Source: an uncultured Verrucomicrobiae bacterium (GTDB lineage Bacteria > Verrucomicrobiota > Verrucomicrobiia > Limisphaerales > UBA1100). Taken from it: a DNA stretch of 64,000 bases. Of this stretch, positions 26,449-34,992 are shown piece after piece. Location: NCBI GenBank assembly GCA_937775205.1, contig CALKBX010000014.1, forward strand, positions 1 through 64,000, read 5' to 3'. The notes under the pieces were generated by a model. It saw only the letters and a program-made list of their open reading frames with translations. It did not search any database and had not been told where the DNA came from. How positions within the stretch are numbered: the first letter of the stretch is position 1; every line of letters begins with the position of its first letter. The position numbers were made by a program, and so were the translations under genes.

Positions 26449-26661
26449 ATGGCCAAGTCCACTAATAATCAGGAATTGCTAAAGCGCTCGTCGCTGTACC
26501 GCGAGTTTTTGGCGGAGCGCGAGGAGATCCTGCGGCACAAGTGGATTGAATCCGAAAAAGCCGGCATCGACGTCGGCTTCGAGGAAGCGCTCACGGGATG
26601 GATGCTAAAGCACCGCTCCGTATGGCGCAAACGCCGGCAAGCCGCCCGGCACTGTGTTTGA
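26449..26661 (+). CDS. Small conserved helical protein (WIESEKAG family)
   Basis: A 70-residue, highly charged protein with the pattern REFLAEREEILRHKWIESEKAGIDVGFE and ALTGWMLKHRSVWR. Similar small proteins with this core occur in several bacterial phyla, and I know no function for them. A GGAGAAAT ribosome binding site precedes ATG 26449 at a normal distance, which makes it a likely real gene. Confidence 0.6.
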   Translation: MAKSTNNQELLKRSSLYREFLAEREEILRHKWIESEKAGIDVGFEEALTGWMLKHRSVWRKRRQAARHCV

Positions 26662-26672
26662 AATTTGATGCC

Positions 26673-26706
26673 CTTTAACGCGGTCCCGCGAGGCCGCCAA
26701 GGACGA
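26673..26706 (+). ncRNA. PyrR-binding RNA leader element
   Basis: The stretch TTTAACGCGGTCCCGCGAGG followed by CCGCCAAGGACG matches the PyrR anti-antiterminator loop pattern (UUUAA, GUCC, GAGGC, AAGGA in order). It lies just before a terminator and the pyrR gene, the arrangement known from pyr operons, where uridine-nucleotide-bound PyrR stabilises this loop and lets the terminator form. Confidence 0.85.
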
Positions 26707-26729
26707 TGATGAAACTAAACGGATTTTAT

Positions 26730-26782
26730 CCGCGTTGGATTCACGTGCAAACAAGCACGCGGAATCGGCGCGGGTTTTTTTT
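26730..26782 (+). terminator. Attenuator terminator before pyrR
   Basis: An outer stem (CCGCGTTGG.TTC with GGAATCGGCGCGG, one mismatch) encloses an inner CGTGC/GCACG stem, followed by eight T (26775-26782). The T run ends directly at the pyrR start codon, so no ribosome binding site separates them; readthrough transcripts would be needed for expression. Confidence 0.85.
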
Positions 26783-27322
26783 ATGGCTGACCCAAACGCA
26801 TCACGCACGGTGCCTGAAGCCGACGCCCTCGCGCGCGCGTGGCGGCGCGTGGCGCACGAGATCGCCGAAGCCCACGCCGACGGCGGCGCGGTCATCCTCG
26901 TGGGCATCCAACGCGGCGGCGTGGCGCTGGCTCAACACCTCGGCGAAACGCTCGGCGGCATTTACGGCCAAGCCGTGGCGGTGGGCTCCGTGGAGCCGGG
27001 ACTGCACCGCGACGATCTCTCCCAACGCGGCATGGCCGAACTGCGCCCCACCGAGTTGCCCGGTGATTTGGCAAACAAAGTGGTGGTGCTCATCGACGAC
27101 GTCCTCAGCACCGGCCGCACCGTGCGCGCGTCCATCGATGCCGTGATGGCCTTTGGCCGACCACAGTGCATTCGGCTAGCGGTGCTCATTGACCGCGGCC
27201 ATCGCGAGCTGCCCATCCGCCCCGATTTCGTTGGCAAAAATCTCCCCACCCATCCCGACGAACATGTAGAAGTACGCACGGACAATTCCGGCACGCCCAT
27301 CGCCGTCACGATAAAAAAATGA
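26783..27322 (+). CDS. pyrR: PyrR: pyr operon RNA-binding attenuator/uracil phosphoribosyltransferase
   Basis: Bifunctional protein: binds pyr mRNA to control attenuation and can make UMP from uracil and PRPP. The 179-residue product has the PRPP-binding [18 protein letters not shown] motif, [13 protein letters not shown], and the PyrR-typical [22 protein letters not shown]. Its own leader carries a PyrR binding loop and terminator, so it should control itself and pyrB. The start ATG follows the terminator T run; no Shine-Dalgarno sequence is visible. It overlaps pyrB by four bases (ATGA). Confidence 0.93.
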   Translation: MADPNASRTVPEADALARAWRRVAHEIAEAHADGGAVILVGIQRGGVALAQHLGETLGGIYGQAVAVGSVEPGLHRDDLSQRGMAELRPTELPGDLANKVVVLIDDVLSTGRTVRASIDAVMAFGRPQCIRLAVLIDRGHRELPIRPDFVGKNLPTHPDEHVEVRTDNSGTPIAVTIKK

Positions 27323-28251
27323 GTTGGCATCGCAAACATCTCCTGGACATCGAAAGCCTCAGCGCCGAGGAGCTCACTACCGTGCTCGACACCGCGCGCG
27401 AGTTCAAAGCCGTGGGCGAGCGCGATATCAAAAAGGTCCCCGCGCTCCAGGGCAAAACGGTGGTGAACTTTTTTGTGGAACCCTCCACCCGCACGCGCGT
27501 GAGCTTCGAGCTTTCCGCGAAACGATTGAGCGCGGACATCATCAATTTTTCCGCCGATGCCTCGTCATTCCAAAAAGGCGAGAGCCTCAAGGACACCGCG
27601 CGCACCCTCGAGGCGCTCAATGCCGACATCATCGTCATCCGCCACAAAGCCGCTGGCGCACCGCATTTTCTCGCGCGCTTTCTCAACGCCCATGTGGTCA
27701 ACGCCGGCGACGGCGCGCACGAGCACCCCACGCAGGCGCTGCTCGATGTGTTTACCATCCGCGAAAAGAAAGGCAACATCGCCGGCCTCAACGTCACTAT
27801 CCTCGGCGACATTTTGTTCAGCCGCGTCGCGCGTTCCAACATTTGGGCCCTGCGCAAGCTCGGCGCGAACGTCACGCTCTGCGGTCCAAGCACACTCGTG
27901 CCGCGCGTGTTTGAGCAAATGGGATGCCGTGTCACCTACGATCTCGATGAAGCCCTAACCGGTGCCGATGTCATCAACCTCCTGCGCATCCAACACGAAC
28001 GCCAGCGCAAGACGATGTTCCCCAGTATCGGCGAATACGCCCGCCTCTTCGGCCTCAACCGCGCGCGCCTCGCCAAGGCCAAGCCCGACGCCCTCATCAT
28101 GCACCCCGGCCCAATGAACCGCGGCGTGGAAATCGAAAGCGAACTCGCTGATAGCGACCGTGCCGTGATTCTCGAACAAGTCACCAACGGAATCGCCGTG
28201 CGAATGGCAGTGTTGTATTTGGTAAACGGCGGGAATGCTGAAGAGCTTTAA
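27319..28251 (+). CDS. pyrB: Aspartate carbamoyltransferase catalytic subunit
   Basis: First committed step of pyrimidine synthesis: carbamoyl phosphate plus aspartate to carbamoyl aspartate. The 310-residue product shows the phosphate-binding [13 protein letters not shown] loop, the [11 protein letters not shown] loop with Ser and Lys, [23 protein letters not shown], and the MHPGPMNRG end. It is co-transcribed with pyrR (four-base overlap) under the PyrR leader. No pyrI or dihydroorotase gene follows; the next gene converges and overlaps it by four bases. Confidence 0.94.
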   Translation: MSWHRKHLLDIESLSAEELTTVLDTAREFKAVGERDIKKVPALQGKTVVNFFVEPSTRTRVSFELSAKRLSADIINFSADASSFQKGESLKDTARTLEALNADIIVIRHKAAGAPHFLARFLNAHVVNAGDGAHEHPTQALLDVFTIREKKGNIAGLNVTILGDILFSRVARSNIWALRKLGANVTLCGPSTLVPRVFEQMGCRVTYDLDEALTGADVINLLRIQHERQRKTMFPSIGEYARLFGLNRARLAKAKPDALIMHPGPMNRGVEIESELADSDRAVILEQVTNGIAVRMAVLYLVNGGNAEEL

Positions 28252-28823
28252 AGATTCTGCTCAAGCACCGTCTGGCTCGCCTCGGCTACTTCCGCGTGCA
28301 GCGATCGCCCGTGGCTGTCCATTGTGACGACGGCTGGGAACTGATCCACCTCCAATTCCCAAATGGCTTCGGGACTGCCAAACTCTTCCAGAAAATACAC
28401 GTTGTGAACTTGGGCGATGTGTTCGGCCAACACTTGCGCCGCGCCGCCGATGGCGTGCAAATACACGCCTCCGTTTTCCGCACAGCCCCCGAGCGTCTTC
28501 GGCCCCATGCCGCCCTTGCCGATCACGCCCCGCACACCGAACTTTTTCATGATGTCCGCCTGATACGGCTCCTCGCGAATGGAAGTCGTCGGCCCTGCCG
28601 CGGTCACTTTCCATTCGCCCGCGTCATCCTTCACCACCACTGGGCCGCAATGATAAATGATGCTGCCCTCCAAATTCACGCCCTCGGGAAGTTCGCCGCC
28701 TTCGTGCAAATATTTATGAACCGCATCGCGCCCGGTATACACCACACCCGAAATCGCCACCGAATCGCCGACCTTCAGCGCGCGGATTTGTTCCTCGGAA
28801 ATAGGGGTGGTAAGTTCGATCAT
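28248..28823 (-). CDS. Class I fumarate hydratase, beta subunit
   Basis: C-terminal (beta) subunit of the two-subunit, iron-sulfur class I fumarase; may also serve L(+)-tartrate dehydratase activity, which the sequence alone does not exclude. The 191-residue product shows the swivel-domain features [43 protein letters not shown], and a hydrophobic end. ATG 28823 gives the family start [16 protein letters not shown]. It lies one base after the alpha subunit and overlaps pyrB at the 3' end. Confidence 0.85.
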   Translation of the reverse strand: MIELTTPISEEQIRALKVGDSVAISGVVYTGRDAVHKYLHEGGELPEGVNLEGSIIYHCGPVVVKDDAGEWKVTAAGPTTSIREEPYQADIMKKFGVRGVIGKGGMGPKTLGGCAENGGVYLHAIGGAAQVLAEHIAQVHNVYFLEEFGSPEAIWELEVDQFPAVVTMDSHGRSLHAEVAEASQTVLEQNL

Positions 28824-28824
28824 T

Positions 28825-29703
28825 TCAATAAATCCACTCCGTGATTTCGCCCGCACCGTCCAACTTCGCGCCGTGGCGGCGGAAGGCCCAGCACATGTAG
28901 CTGACGCTGACGAAGTACGAAGCGGGCACGCGATTGGCGGCGCGGATTTTTACGCCGAGCAGAGTGGTGTTCCCGCCAAAGCCCATCGGGCCGATGCCGA
29001 GTTTGTTGGCGGTGTTGTGGATGTCCGTCTCCAACGCGGCCAATTCGGCATTTTCGTTTTCATCATCGAGGTTGCGCAGGAATTGCGTTTTCGAGAGCTC
29101 ATAGCCCGTGGCGCGATCGCCGCCGATGCAGACTCCGAGAATGCCCGGGCCGCAGCCTTTGCCTTGGGCTTGTTGCACGGCATCGAGGATGACTTTGCGG
29201 CAACCATCGAGATCGCGATTGGCGTTCAGTTTGATGTTCGGCAGCGAATATTGCGCGCCGACGTTTTCGCAACCGCCGCCTTTGAGCACGAGACGCACGG
29301 TCACATTCGCTTCGCGGGTTTGATGAAAATGAAAGGTTGGCGAGCCGGGGCCGATGTTCGTTCCATCATTTTTTCCGGTGAGCGAATCCACGGAATTTTG
29401 CCGAAGGAATCCGCGCTTTGTTGCCTCGGTGACCGCCGCGCGCGCGGTATCGGCAAACTCCATTTGATCGTACCCCACCGGACAATCCACATAAAAAAGC
29501 ACGCTGCCGGTATCCTGACAGAGCGGCTGGGATTTCTCCTTGGCGAGCCCGATGTTGCGCTCGATGATTTCCATTGCGTTCTTGGCGATGGTGTCTTGCT
29601 TTTCATTTTCGAGCGCCGCGAGAATCCCGCGCTGCACGTCATCAGGAATCTCCGCCGACGTGCGGCGGATGATTTCGATCAGCGATTCAAACAGCGGCTC
29701 CAT
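28825..29703 (-). CDS. Class I fumarate hydratase, alpha subunit (4Fe-4S)
   Basis: N-terminal (alpha) subunit that binds the catalytic 4Fe-4S cluster and, with the beta subunit, interconverts fumarate and malate in the citrate cycle. The 292-residue product has QPLCQDTGSVLFYV, KGGGCENVGAQ and QGKGCGPGILGVCIGGDRATG, which hold the cluster cysteines, plus GIGPMGFGGNTTLLGVKI. Order and spacing match two-gene class I fumarases and TtdA/TtdB; tartrate dehydratase remains possible. It is operonic with the beta subunit. Confidence 0.87.
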   Translation of the reverse strand: MEPLFESLIEIIRRTSAEIPDDVQRGILAALENEKQDTIAKNAMEIIERNIGLAKEKSQPLCQDTGSVLFYVDCPVGYDQMEFADTARAAVTEATKRGFLRQNSVDSLTGKNDGTNIGPGSPTFHFHQTREANVTVRLVLKGGGCENVGAQYSLPNIKLNANRDLDGCRKVILDAVQQAQGKGCGPGILGVCIGGDRATGYELSKTQFLRNLDDENENAELAALETDIHNTANKLGIGPMGFGGNTTLLGVKIRAANRVPASYFVSVSYMCWAFRRHGAKLDGAGEITEWIY

Positions 29704-29796
29704 TGCGGCACTATGCTATAGCGTAAGCGCACCGGTGTCAATCTGAGGACGGTTGACGTTGACCTCGGTGGACCAAGCGGGCAACGTGCCGCCGAG

Positions 29797-30621
29797 ATGA
29801 ACAAGGGCTCCGAAAGCAAAGATGCTAAATCCCGCAAAGCCGCCGCGCCCAGGGCGTTGCCGTTGCCCGTGGCCGTGCCCAAATGGCCGTTCCTGTTGGC
29901 TGATATTATTTTCATCGGGCTCGGCTATTGGATCAGCACACTCATCACCGGCCCCGCGCAGCAGTGGCACATCATCAGCATTTTGGTTTGCGCTGGATTG
30001 GGCGCGGCGTTTGCAGTGGCGCCGTTTTATTTTGAGTACCGCGCCGGGGCTAAGGCAGTGGAGATTGCCCAGCTCACCACCGTGGCCAAGGAGGTGAACA
30101 AAATGGAAACCGTGGCCGCGCAAATCGCCGAGGCCACCGAGCGCTGGAATGCTGTGCAGGAATCCTCCGGCCAAACCGCACAACTCGCCGAGGAGATAGC
30201 CACCGGCATCGCCGCCACGGTGAAGGAGCATCACGAGTTTATGGCCAAAGCCGGCACGGACGAACACGCCACTCTTAAGCTTGAAGTGGAAAAGTTGCGG
30301 CGCGCCGAGCAGGATTGGGCGGCGACATTGGTCGGTCAGTTGGATTTGGTTTATCGCCTCGAACGCTCCGCTGCTGCATCCGGCAAAGAGCCCTTTATGC
30401 AAACGATGGCCACGTTCCAATCCCAATGCCGCGACCTCGCCAAGCGCGTGGGGCTCGTGGCATTTGAAGCGGAACCGGATGCCGCCTTCGACGCCGAACA
30501 TCACGGCATGCTCGACAACGAATCCAAACCCGTCGATGGCGCAAAGGTCACCGAAACCCGCCTGCCCGGCATCCGTCTCCAAGGCCGGTTGATCCGCAAG
30601 CCTTTGGTGTCGGCGGCTTAG
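29797..30621 (+). CDS. Membrane-anchored protein with GrpE-like C-terminal domain
   Basis: A 274-residue protein with a basic N-terminus, two hydrophobic helices (about 28-50 and 56-77), a long helical region (80-200) and a C-terminal part that resembles the beta-domain of the nucleotide exchange factor GrpE: GLVAFEAEPDAAFDAEHHGM and LPGIRLQGRLIRKPLV align with GrpE's GVxxIxxxGxxFDPxxHxA and KGYxLxGRxIRxAMV. GrpE normally is soluble and opens DnaK's nucleotide site. Here it may act on a membrane-associated Hsp70, or the domain may have another use. It is a single gene, divergent from fumarase and converging with lpxA. Confidence 0.6.
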   Translation: MNKGSESKDAKSRKAAAPRALPLPVAVPKWPFLLADIIFIGLGYWISTLITGPAQQWHIISILVCAGLGAAFAVAPFYFEYRAGAKAVEIAQLTTVAKEVNKMETVAAQIAEATERWNAVQESSGQTAQLAEEIATGIAATVKEHHEFMAKAGTDEHATLKLEVEKLRRAEQDWAATLVGQLDLVYRLERSAAASGKEPFMQTMATFQSQCRDLAKRVGLVAFEAEPDAAFDAEHHGMLDNESKPVDGAKVTETRLPGIRLQGRLIRKPLVSAA

Positions 30622-31388
30622 CCCGCCTTACGACTAGCATGCGCACATACACCGCGTTTGCTGGCGGTGATGAATTCTAATAATTCCCGCGTGCGGATGC
30701 CCACGGTTTCCTTCAGCAAATCCGCCGCCTTTTCGCCTTCCAAAAAAACGCGCCGATAATACGTTTTTATCTCCGTACGTTCTTCCGCGCTGATGTCCGC
30801 GCGACGGAGGCCGACGGTGTTGAGGCCGCATAATTTGTTCACACCAAACACCATCGTGAAGGGCGGCAAATCCTGGCTCACCGCCGCGTTGCCCTGCATC
30901 ATCGCCAGCGCGCCGATGCGCACAAACTGATGCACCGCGCAATTGCCGGAAAGAAATACGTGATCCGCAATCACCGCGTGCCCGCCCACGAGCGCGCCGT
31001 TGGCAAAAATGTTGTGGTCTCCTACCACCGCGTTGTGGCCCACGTGACTGGCCGCCATAAAAAAATTGTGGCTGCCAATGATAGTGTCCTCTTCGGGCGA
31101 ATTGGATCGATGCAGCGTGACGTGTTCTCGAATCACATTGTCATCACCAATGCGCAGTCGCGTGGGTTCGCCGGTGTACTTCAAATCCTGCGGCGCTTCG
31201 CCAATCACCGCCCCGGCGTGGATGCGGTTGTTTTTGCCGAGCGATGTTTCGCCTGTAAGATGCGCGTGCGGCCCAATCTCGGAACCGGCGCCCACCGTCA
31301 CGCCGGAGTCAATAACGGTGTACGGGCCCACGGTGACCGATTCGTGCAGTGTGGCTTTGGGGTGGATGATGGCGGTGAGGTGGATCAT
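30618..31388 (-). CDS. lpxA: UDP-N-acetylglucosamine acyltransferase
   Basis: First step of lipid A synthesis: transfers an R-3-hydroxyacyl group from ACP to UDP-GlcNAc. The 256-residue product is a left-handed beta-helix with IHPKATLHESVTVGPYTVI, the catalytic His region MAASHVGHNAVVGDH, the QGNAAVSQDLPPF acyl-ruler region, and the C-terminal helical domain beginning LCGLNTVGLRRADIS. These are diagnostic for LpxA and show an outer membrane with lipid A. ATG 31388 is the family start. An interspersed repeat occupies the spacer to radC. Confidence 0.92.
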   Translation of the reverse strand: MIHLTAIIHPKATLHESVTVGPYTVIDSGVTVGAGSEIGPHAHLTGETSLGKNNRIHAGAVIGEAPQDLKYTGEPTRLRIGDDNVIREHVTLHRSNSPEEDTIIGSHNFFMAASHVGHNAVVGDHNIFANGALVGGHAVIADHVFLSGNCAVHQFVRIGALAMMQGNAAVSQDLPPFTMVFGVNKLCGLNTVGLRRADISAEERTEIKTYYRRVFLEGEKAADLLKETVGIRTRELLEFITASKRGVCAHASRKAG

Positions 31389-31403
31389 AAGAATGGGCGG
31401 GGA

Positions 31404-31521
31404 ATGACCAATGACCAAAATCCAATACCCAAGGAATGACCAAATCCCAAGCCCCAAATTAGATTATTGAAATTTGGGAATTGGGTTTTCCTTGGTCATT
31501 GGGCCGTGAGATTTGGTCATT
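31404..31521. repeat. Interspersed ATGACCAAT/ATTGGTCAT repeat, copy 3
   Basis: Fills the spacer between radC and lpxA with ATGACCAATGACCAAAATCC, CCCAAGGAATGACCAAATCC, AAATTTGGGAATTGGG and CCTTGGTCATTGGGCC. The left side is rich in GACCAA and the right side in TTGGTCATT, so the halves can pair into a long imperfect hairpin. The same words occur at 6049, 9931 and 57581. Confidence 0.75.
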
Positions 31522-32227
31522 TATAAATGTACCCGTGCTCCTTCAGCGAAAAATAATCGCGCTCGCGGTCGGTCGTGCGTTGGCCGAGAATGACGTGGTC
31601 GAGCACTTCAATTTTTAATAGCTGCCCGGCGCGCACGAGGTCGCGAGTAACAGTGATGTCGGCTTTGGACGGGGTGGGGTCGCCGCTGGGGTGGTTGTGC
31701 ACGAGGATGACGGCGGAGGCATTGGCGGCCACGGCGTGGCGGAAGACGTCGCGCGGGTGAACGATGGCGGCGTCGAGCGTGCCGTTGGTGAGATGCACTT
31801 TGCGAATGAGCCGACGGCGTGTGTTCACGAAGATGGCATAAAAATGTTCGACCTTGTAGGGGCGGCATTCCTCGCGCAAAAAATTGGCAACGGATTCCGG
31901 CGTGTCGAGCACAGGCGCGGCTTCTCGAATTTCCGCAGCCATTCGGCGGGCGAGGGTGAAGGCGCTTTGCAGCGCGATCGCCTTGTCGCGGCCGATGCCT
32001 TTGATCGTTTGCAACTCCTCCAACGTCGCTTGGGATAGCGCACTGAGTGTTCCAAATTGGCGAACGAGTTCCGCGCCGACATCCACGGCGGATTTTCCTT
32101 GGAGGCCAGTGCGTAAAAGGATGGCGATGAGTTCAACATCCGAAAGCGCATCGGGGCCCAGCTCGGCCAATCGCTCTCGCGGGCGTTCGCGGTTGGGCAA
32201 ATCCTTGATGCGCGTTGAAAGGGTCAC
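31517..32227 (-). CDS. radC: RadC family JAB/MPN-domain protein
   Basis: Protein of the RadC family; named for an old link to DNA repair that is not firmly supported. The 236-residue product has a UvrC/HhH-like N-terminal region (TIKGIGRDKAIAL) and a JAMM metal motif in VHNHPSGDPTPSKADI. The start is GTG 32227 (MTLSTRIKDLP). The 3' end touches the interspersed repeat. It is on the same strand as hflX but separated by a 39-base spacer. Confidence 0.9.
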   Translation of the reverse strand: MTLSTRIKDLPNRERPRERLAELGPDALSDVELIAILLRTGLQGKSAVDVGAELVRQFGTLSALSQATLEELQTIKGIGRDKAIALQSAFTLARRMAAEIREAAPVLDTPESVANFLREECRPYKVEHFYAIFVNTRRRLIRKVHLTNGTLDAAIVHPRDVFRHAVAANASAVILVHNHPSGDPTPSKADITVTRDLVRAGQLLKIEVLDHVILGQRTTDRERDYFSLKEHGYIYK

Positions 32228-32266
32228 GGGGAAAGAATGGCCCCATTAATATTATCGGCAAGTGTT

Positions 32267-33544
32267 TTATTCGGGCACGCGAAAGCGTGCAAACTCCGCG
32301 CGCGCGTGATCGGGGATGCGGGCTTTGAGGTGGACGGTGTCGCCTTCGTAGCGTTCCTCGTCCACTTGGCCGAGGGCGCGGATGCGAGCGAGCGTGGCGC
32401 CGTCGCTGGCGGGGACTTGCAGTTCCAAACAACTGCGCATCGGCCGCAGCATAATGCCCAGCTCGGCTTGTAGCTCGTCGAGGCCTTCACCGGTCTTGGC
32501 GGAAACGCACACCGCGTGCGGGTATTCGGCCAACCAATGAAGGTTGCCGTTGCGACCGGGGATTTGGTCGATTTTGTTGAAGACCATCAGTGTCGGCTTG
32601 TCGTCCGCGGCAATTTCCTTGAGCACTTCGTTGACGGACGCAATTTGGTCGGCGGCTGATTCGCTGGAAACATCCACCACGTGCAACAGCAAATCCGCTT
32701 CCACGACTTCCTCGAGCGTGGCTTTGAATGATTCCACCAGTTGATGCGGCAGCTTGCGAATGAAACCCACTGTGTCGCTGAGGAGCGCGTTTTGATTGGT
32801 CGGCAAATTAATGCGTCGCGTGGTGGGATCGAGCGTGGCAAAGAGTTTATCCTCAGCCAACACTTCCGCGCCGGTGAGCGCGTTGAGAAGCGTAGACTTG
32901 CCGGCGTTGGTGTAGCCCACGATGGACGCCAGCGGCCATTGGCTGCGTTGGCGGCCTTGGCGCTGGGTTGAGCGCACGCGTTTTACTTCCTTCAAATCGC
33001 GGCGCAGTTTGGAGATGCGATCCTGGATTCGACGGCGATCCACCTCGAGCTGGCTCTCGCCATCGCCGCGCATTCCGATGCCGCCTTTTTGCCGCGAAAG
33101 GTGCGTCCACAAACCTGTGAGCCTCGGCAGGATGTGTTGCAGCTGCGCCATTTCGATTTGCATTTTGCCTTCCCGCGTTCGGGCGCGTTGGGCGAAAATG
33201 TCAAGGATGAGCGCGGTGCGATCGAGCACTTTGCAGTCGAACACGCTCACGAGATTACGCGTTTGGGCGGGCGAAAGTTCGTCATCAAAAATGACGGTGT
33301 CGACGTCGCCTTGTTTGCAGATTTCGGCAAATTCGTTTGCCTTGCCTTTGCCGATGTACGTTGCGGCGTGGGGACGGTCGAGGCGTTGGGTGCCTTCGCC
33401 GATGATTTTCGCGCCAGCGGTGCGGGCGAGTTCGGCCAGTTCGGCCATCGTTTCCGTGAGGTCCGCGCCGGTGCGTTTGCTCAGTTGCGCACCGATGAGG
33501 AAGACGCGTTCCGTGGCTCCGATTTGTTCTGCGAGGGCTTTCAC
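32267..33544 (-). CDS. hflX: GTPase HflX
   Basis: Ribosome-binding GTPase that rescues or splits stalled 70S ribosomes. The 425-residue product has the N-terminal HflX domain (ERVFLIGAQLSK, YIGKGKANEFAEI), the RERLRRGE-like QKGGIGMRGDGESQLEVDRR, and the G domain: VGYTNAGKSTLLN (G1), DTVGFI (G3) and FNKID (G4). The start is GTG 33544, overlapping the miaA stop by four bases (GTGA), so it is translated in an operon with lspA and miaA. This miaA-hflX pairing is common in bacteria. Confidence 0.93.
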   Translation of the reverse strand: MKALAEQIGATERVFLIGAQLSKRTGADLTETMAELAELARTAGAKIIGEGTQRLDRPHAATYIGKGKANEFAEICKQGDVDTVIFDDELSPAQTRNLVSVFDCKVLDRTALILDIFAQRARTREGKMQIEMAQLQHILPRLTGLWTHLSRQKGGIGMRGDGESQLEVDRRRIQDRISKLRRDLKEVKRVRSTQRQGRQRSQWPLASIVGYTNAGKSTLLNALTGAEVLAEDKLFATLDPTTRRINLPTNQNALLSDTVGFIRKLPHQLVESFKATLEEVVEADLLLHVVDVSSESAADQIASVNEVLKEIAADDKPTLMVFNKIDQIPGRNGNLHWLAEYPHAVCVSAKTGEGLDELQAELGIMLRPMRSCLELQVPASDGATLARIRALGQVDEERYEGDTVHLKARIPDHARAEFARFRVPE

Positions 33545-34425
33545 GTGATTTTCTCAATCAATCTCCGCGCCGTTTCCGCCGCCGGTTCGTTGGCGGGCAC
33601 GGTCAGCGTTTGGGTTCCGTGCAGTTTGCGGAACCACGTCATTTGTCTGCGAGCGAATTGCCATGTGCGTGATTTAACCAAAGCAACCGTTTCCGGCAAG
33701 CCTTGTTCGTCGTTGAGGTGCCCAATAACCTGTCGATATCCGAGGGCTTGTTGCGCGACGGGGTTACCTTCCAAGGCTAAGCGCAGCGAACAAGTTTCTG
33801 CCACCAAGCCGGCGGAAAACATCGCGTCCACGCGCGTGTCGATGCGATGGCGCAAATCTTCGCGGTCGCGTTCGAGCAGGAAAAAATTTTGCGGCACTTG
33901 GCCGGTCCACTCGGCGCGTTGTTCGGAAAAGGGTTTGCCCGTGAGGCGAATGACTTCAACCGCGCGCGTGACGCGACGGCGATTTTGGCGGTCGATGGTT
34001 TCGTGCGTGGCGGGATCGTGTTCGAGCAATTCAGCGACGAGGGTTTCCAACTCCATCGTTGCCAACTCCGTTCGCAGGGTTGCGTTTGCTTGCGGCGAAT
34101 CGCCCAAGCCTTCGAGCCACGCGCTGAAATATAATCCGGTGCCGCCACAAAAAACCGTGCGCTTGGTTTTTTGGATGAGCGGTTTGGTGCGCGTCACGAA
34201 ACTGGCCGCATCAAACGATTCGGTTAACTCAAGAATGTCGATGTGGTGATGCGGGATGCGCGCGCGTTCTTCGGCCGTGGGCTTGGCGGTACCGAGATCC
34301 AGCCCGCGATAGACTTGCATTGAATCGACGGAAATAATTTCGCCGTGAAGCTGTTGGGCGACCTCGAGTGCCACGGCGGATTTCCCGCTGGCGGTGGGGC
34401 CGGCGATGAAGGCGGGGGCACCCAT
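33541..34425 (-). CDS. miaA: tRNA dimethylallyltransferase
   Basis: Adds the isopentenyl group to A37 of tRNAs that read codons starting with U. The 294-residue product has the P-loop AGPTASGKSAVALE, the DSMQVYRGLDLGTAKP motif, GGTGLYFSAW, and the C-terminal LGYRQVIGHL and RTWQFARRQMTWFR. These are diagnostic. It lies in the lspA-miaA-hflX run and overlaps hflX by four bases. Its 5' end is overlapped by the lspA frame as given, discussed under lspA. Confidence 0.94.
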   Translation of the reverse strand: MGAPAFIAGPTASGKSAVALEVAQQLHGEIISVDSMQVYRGLDLGTAKPTAEERARIPHHHIDILELTESFDAASFVTRTKPLIQKTKRTVFCGGTGLYFSAWLEGLGDSPQANATLRTELATMELETLVAELLEHDPATHETIDRQNRRRVTRAVEVIRLTGKPFSEQRAEWTGQVPQNFFLLERDREDLRHRIDTRVDAMFSAGLVAETCSLRLALEGNPVAQQALGYRQVIGHLNDEQGLPETVALVKSRTWQFARRQMTWFRKLHGTQTLTVPANEPAAETARRLIEKIT

Positions 34426-34428
34426 CGT

Positions 34429-34987
34429 TTAGGATTCCTTTTCGGTGCTTCTCTCCTCGTCCGGTCGTTCCTTCGCGCCATGCGAGAAGGAAGAGCAATC
34501 CCACCCCAATGCAAATGCCCATGTCGGCAATGTTGAAGGCGGGATAGCCCAGCTTGGAGCCATCGCTACGGATAAGATAAAATCTTACGAAATCGATTAC
34601 GTATTGATACGCCACGCGATCGATGAGGTTGCCAAGGATGCCGCCGATGAGCAGTCCGATGGCGAGCTTGCCGGTGGGGGTGTGGGTTTCGAAATGGTGG
34701 CGATACTTGATGAGCGCAATCAGTGCCACCACGGAAAGCGCGGCAAGCGGCAGACTGCTGCCTTCGAACATGCTCCAGGCGGCGCCGGAGTTGTGCCAGC
34801 GCACAAAACTGAGAAACCCTTCGATGACGACCTTGTTGATTCGCCTTTTCCGAGAGCGACGGATGACCAGCTGCTTGGTGATTTGATCGGCGACCAACAC
34901 GATGGCGGCCGTGGTGAGGATTCGTTTTTCCTGGAAGAACGAAACCCGCTCGCTGCGGGGAGGCGCTTCTGCCTTGGTTTCGTCCAT
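34429..34987 (-). CDS. lspA: Lipoprotein signal peptidase (signal peptidase II), probable C-terminal frameshift
   Basis: Aspartic protease that removes signal peptides of lipoproteins in the inner membrane. Visible are helices (ILTTAAIVLVADQITK, LPLAALSVVALIALI, LAIGLLIGGILGNLIDRV, IADMGICIGVGLLFLLAW), the motif RWHNSGAAWSMF, and the two catalytic aspartates in NLIDRV and FNIADMG. As read, the frame runs on into miaA to base 34229, giving 252 residues with an Arg/His-rich tail typical of a wrong frame. A one-base deletion near 34470-34477 instead yields an end KERPDEERSTEKES and a stop at 34429-34431, four bases before miaA and about 185 residues long, the normal LspA size. Many lipoproteins in the window need this enzyme. 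Confidence 0.85.
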
Positions 34988-34992
34988 GCCGG

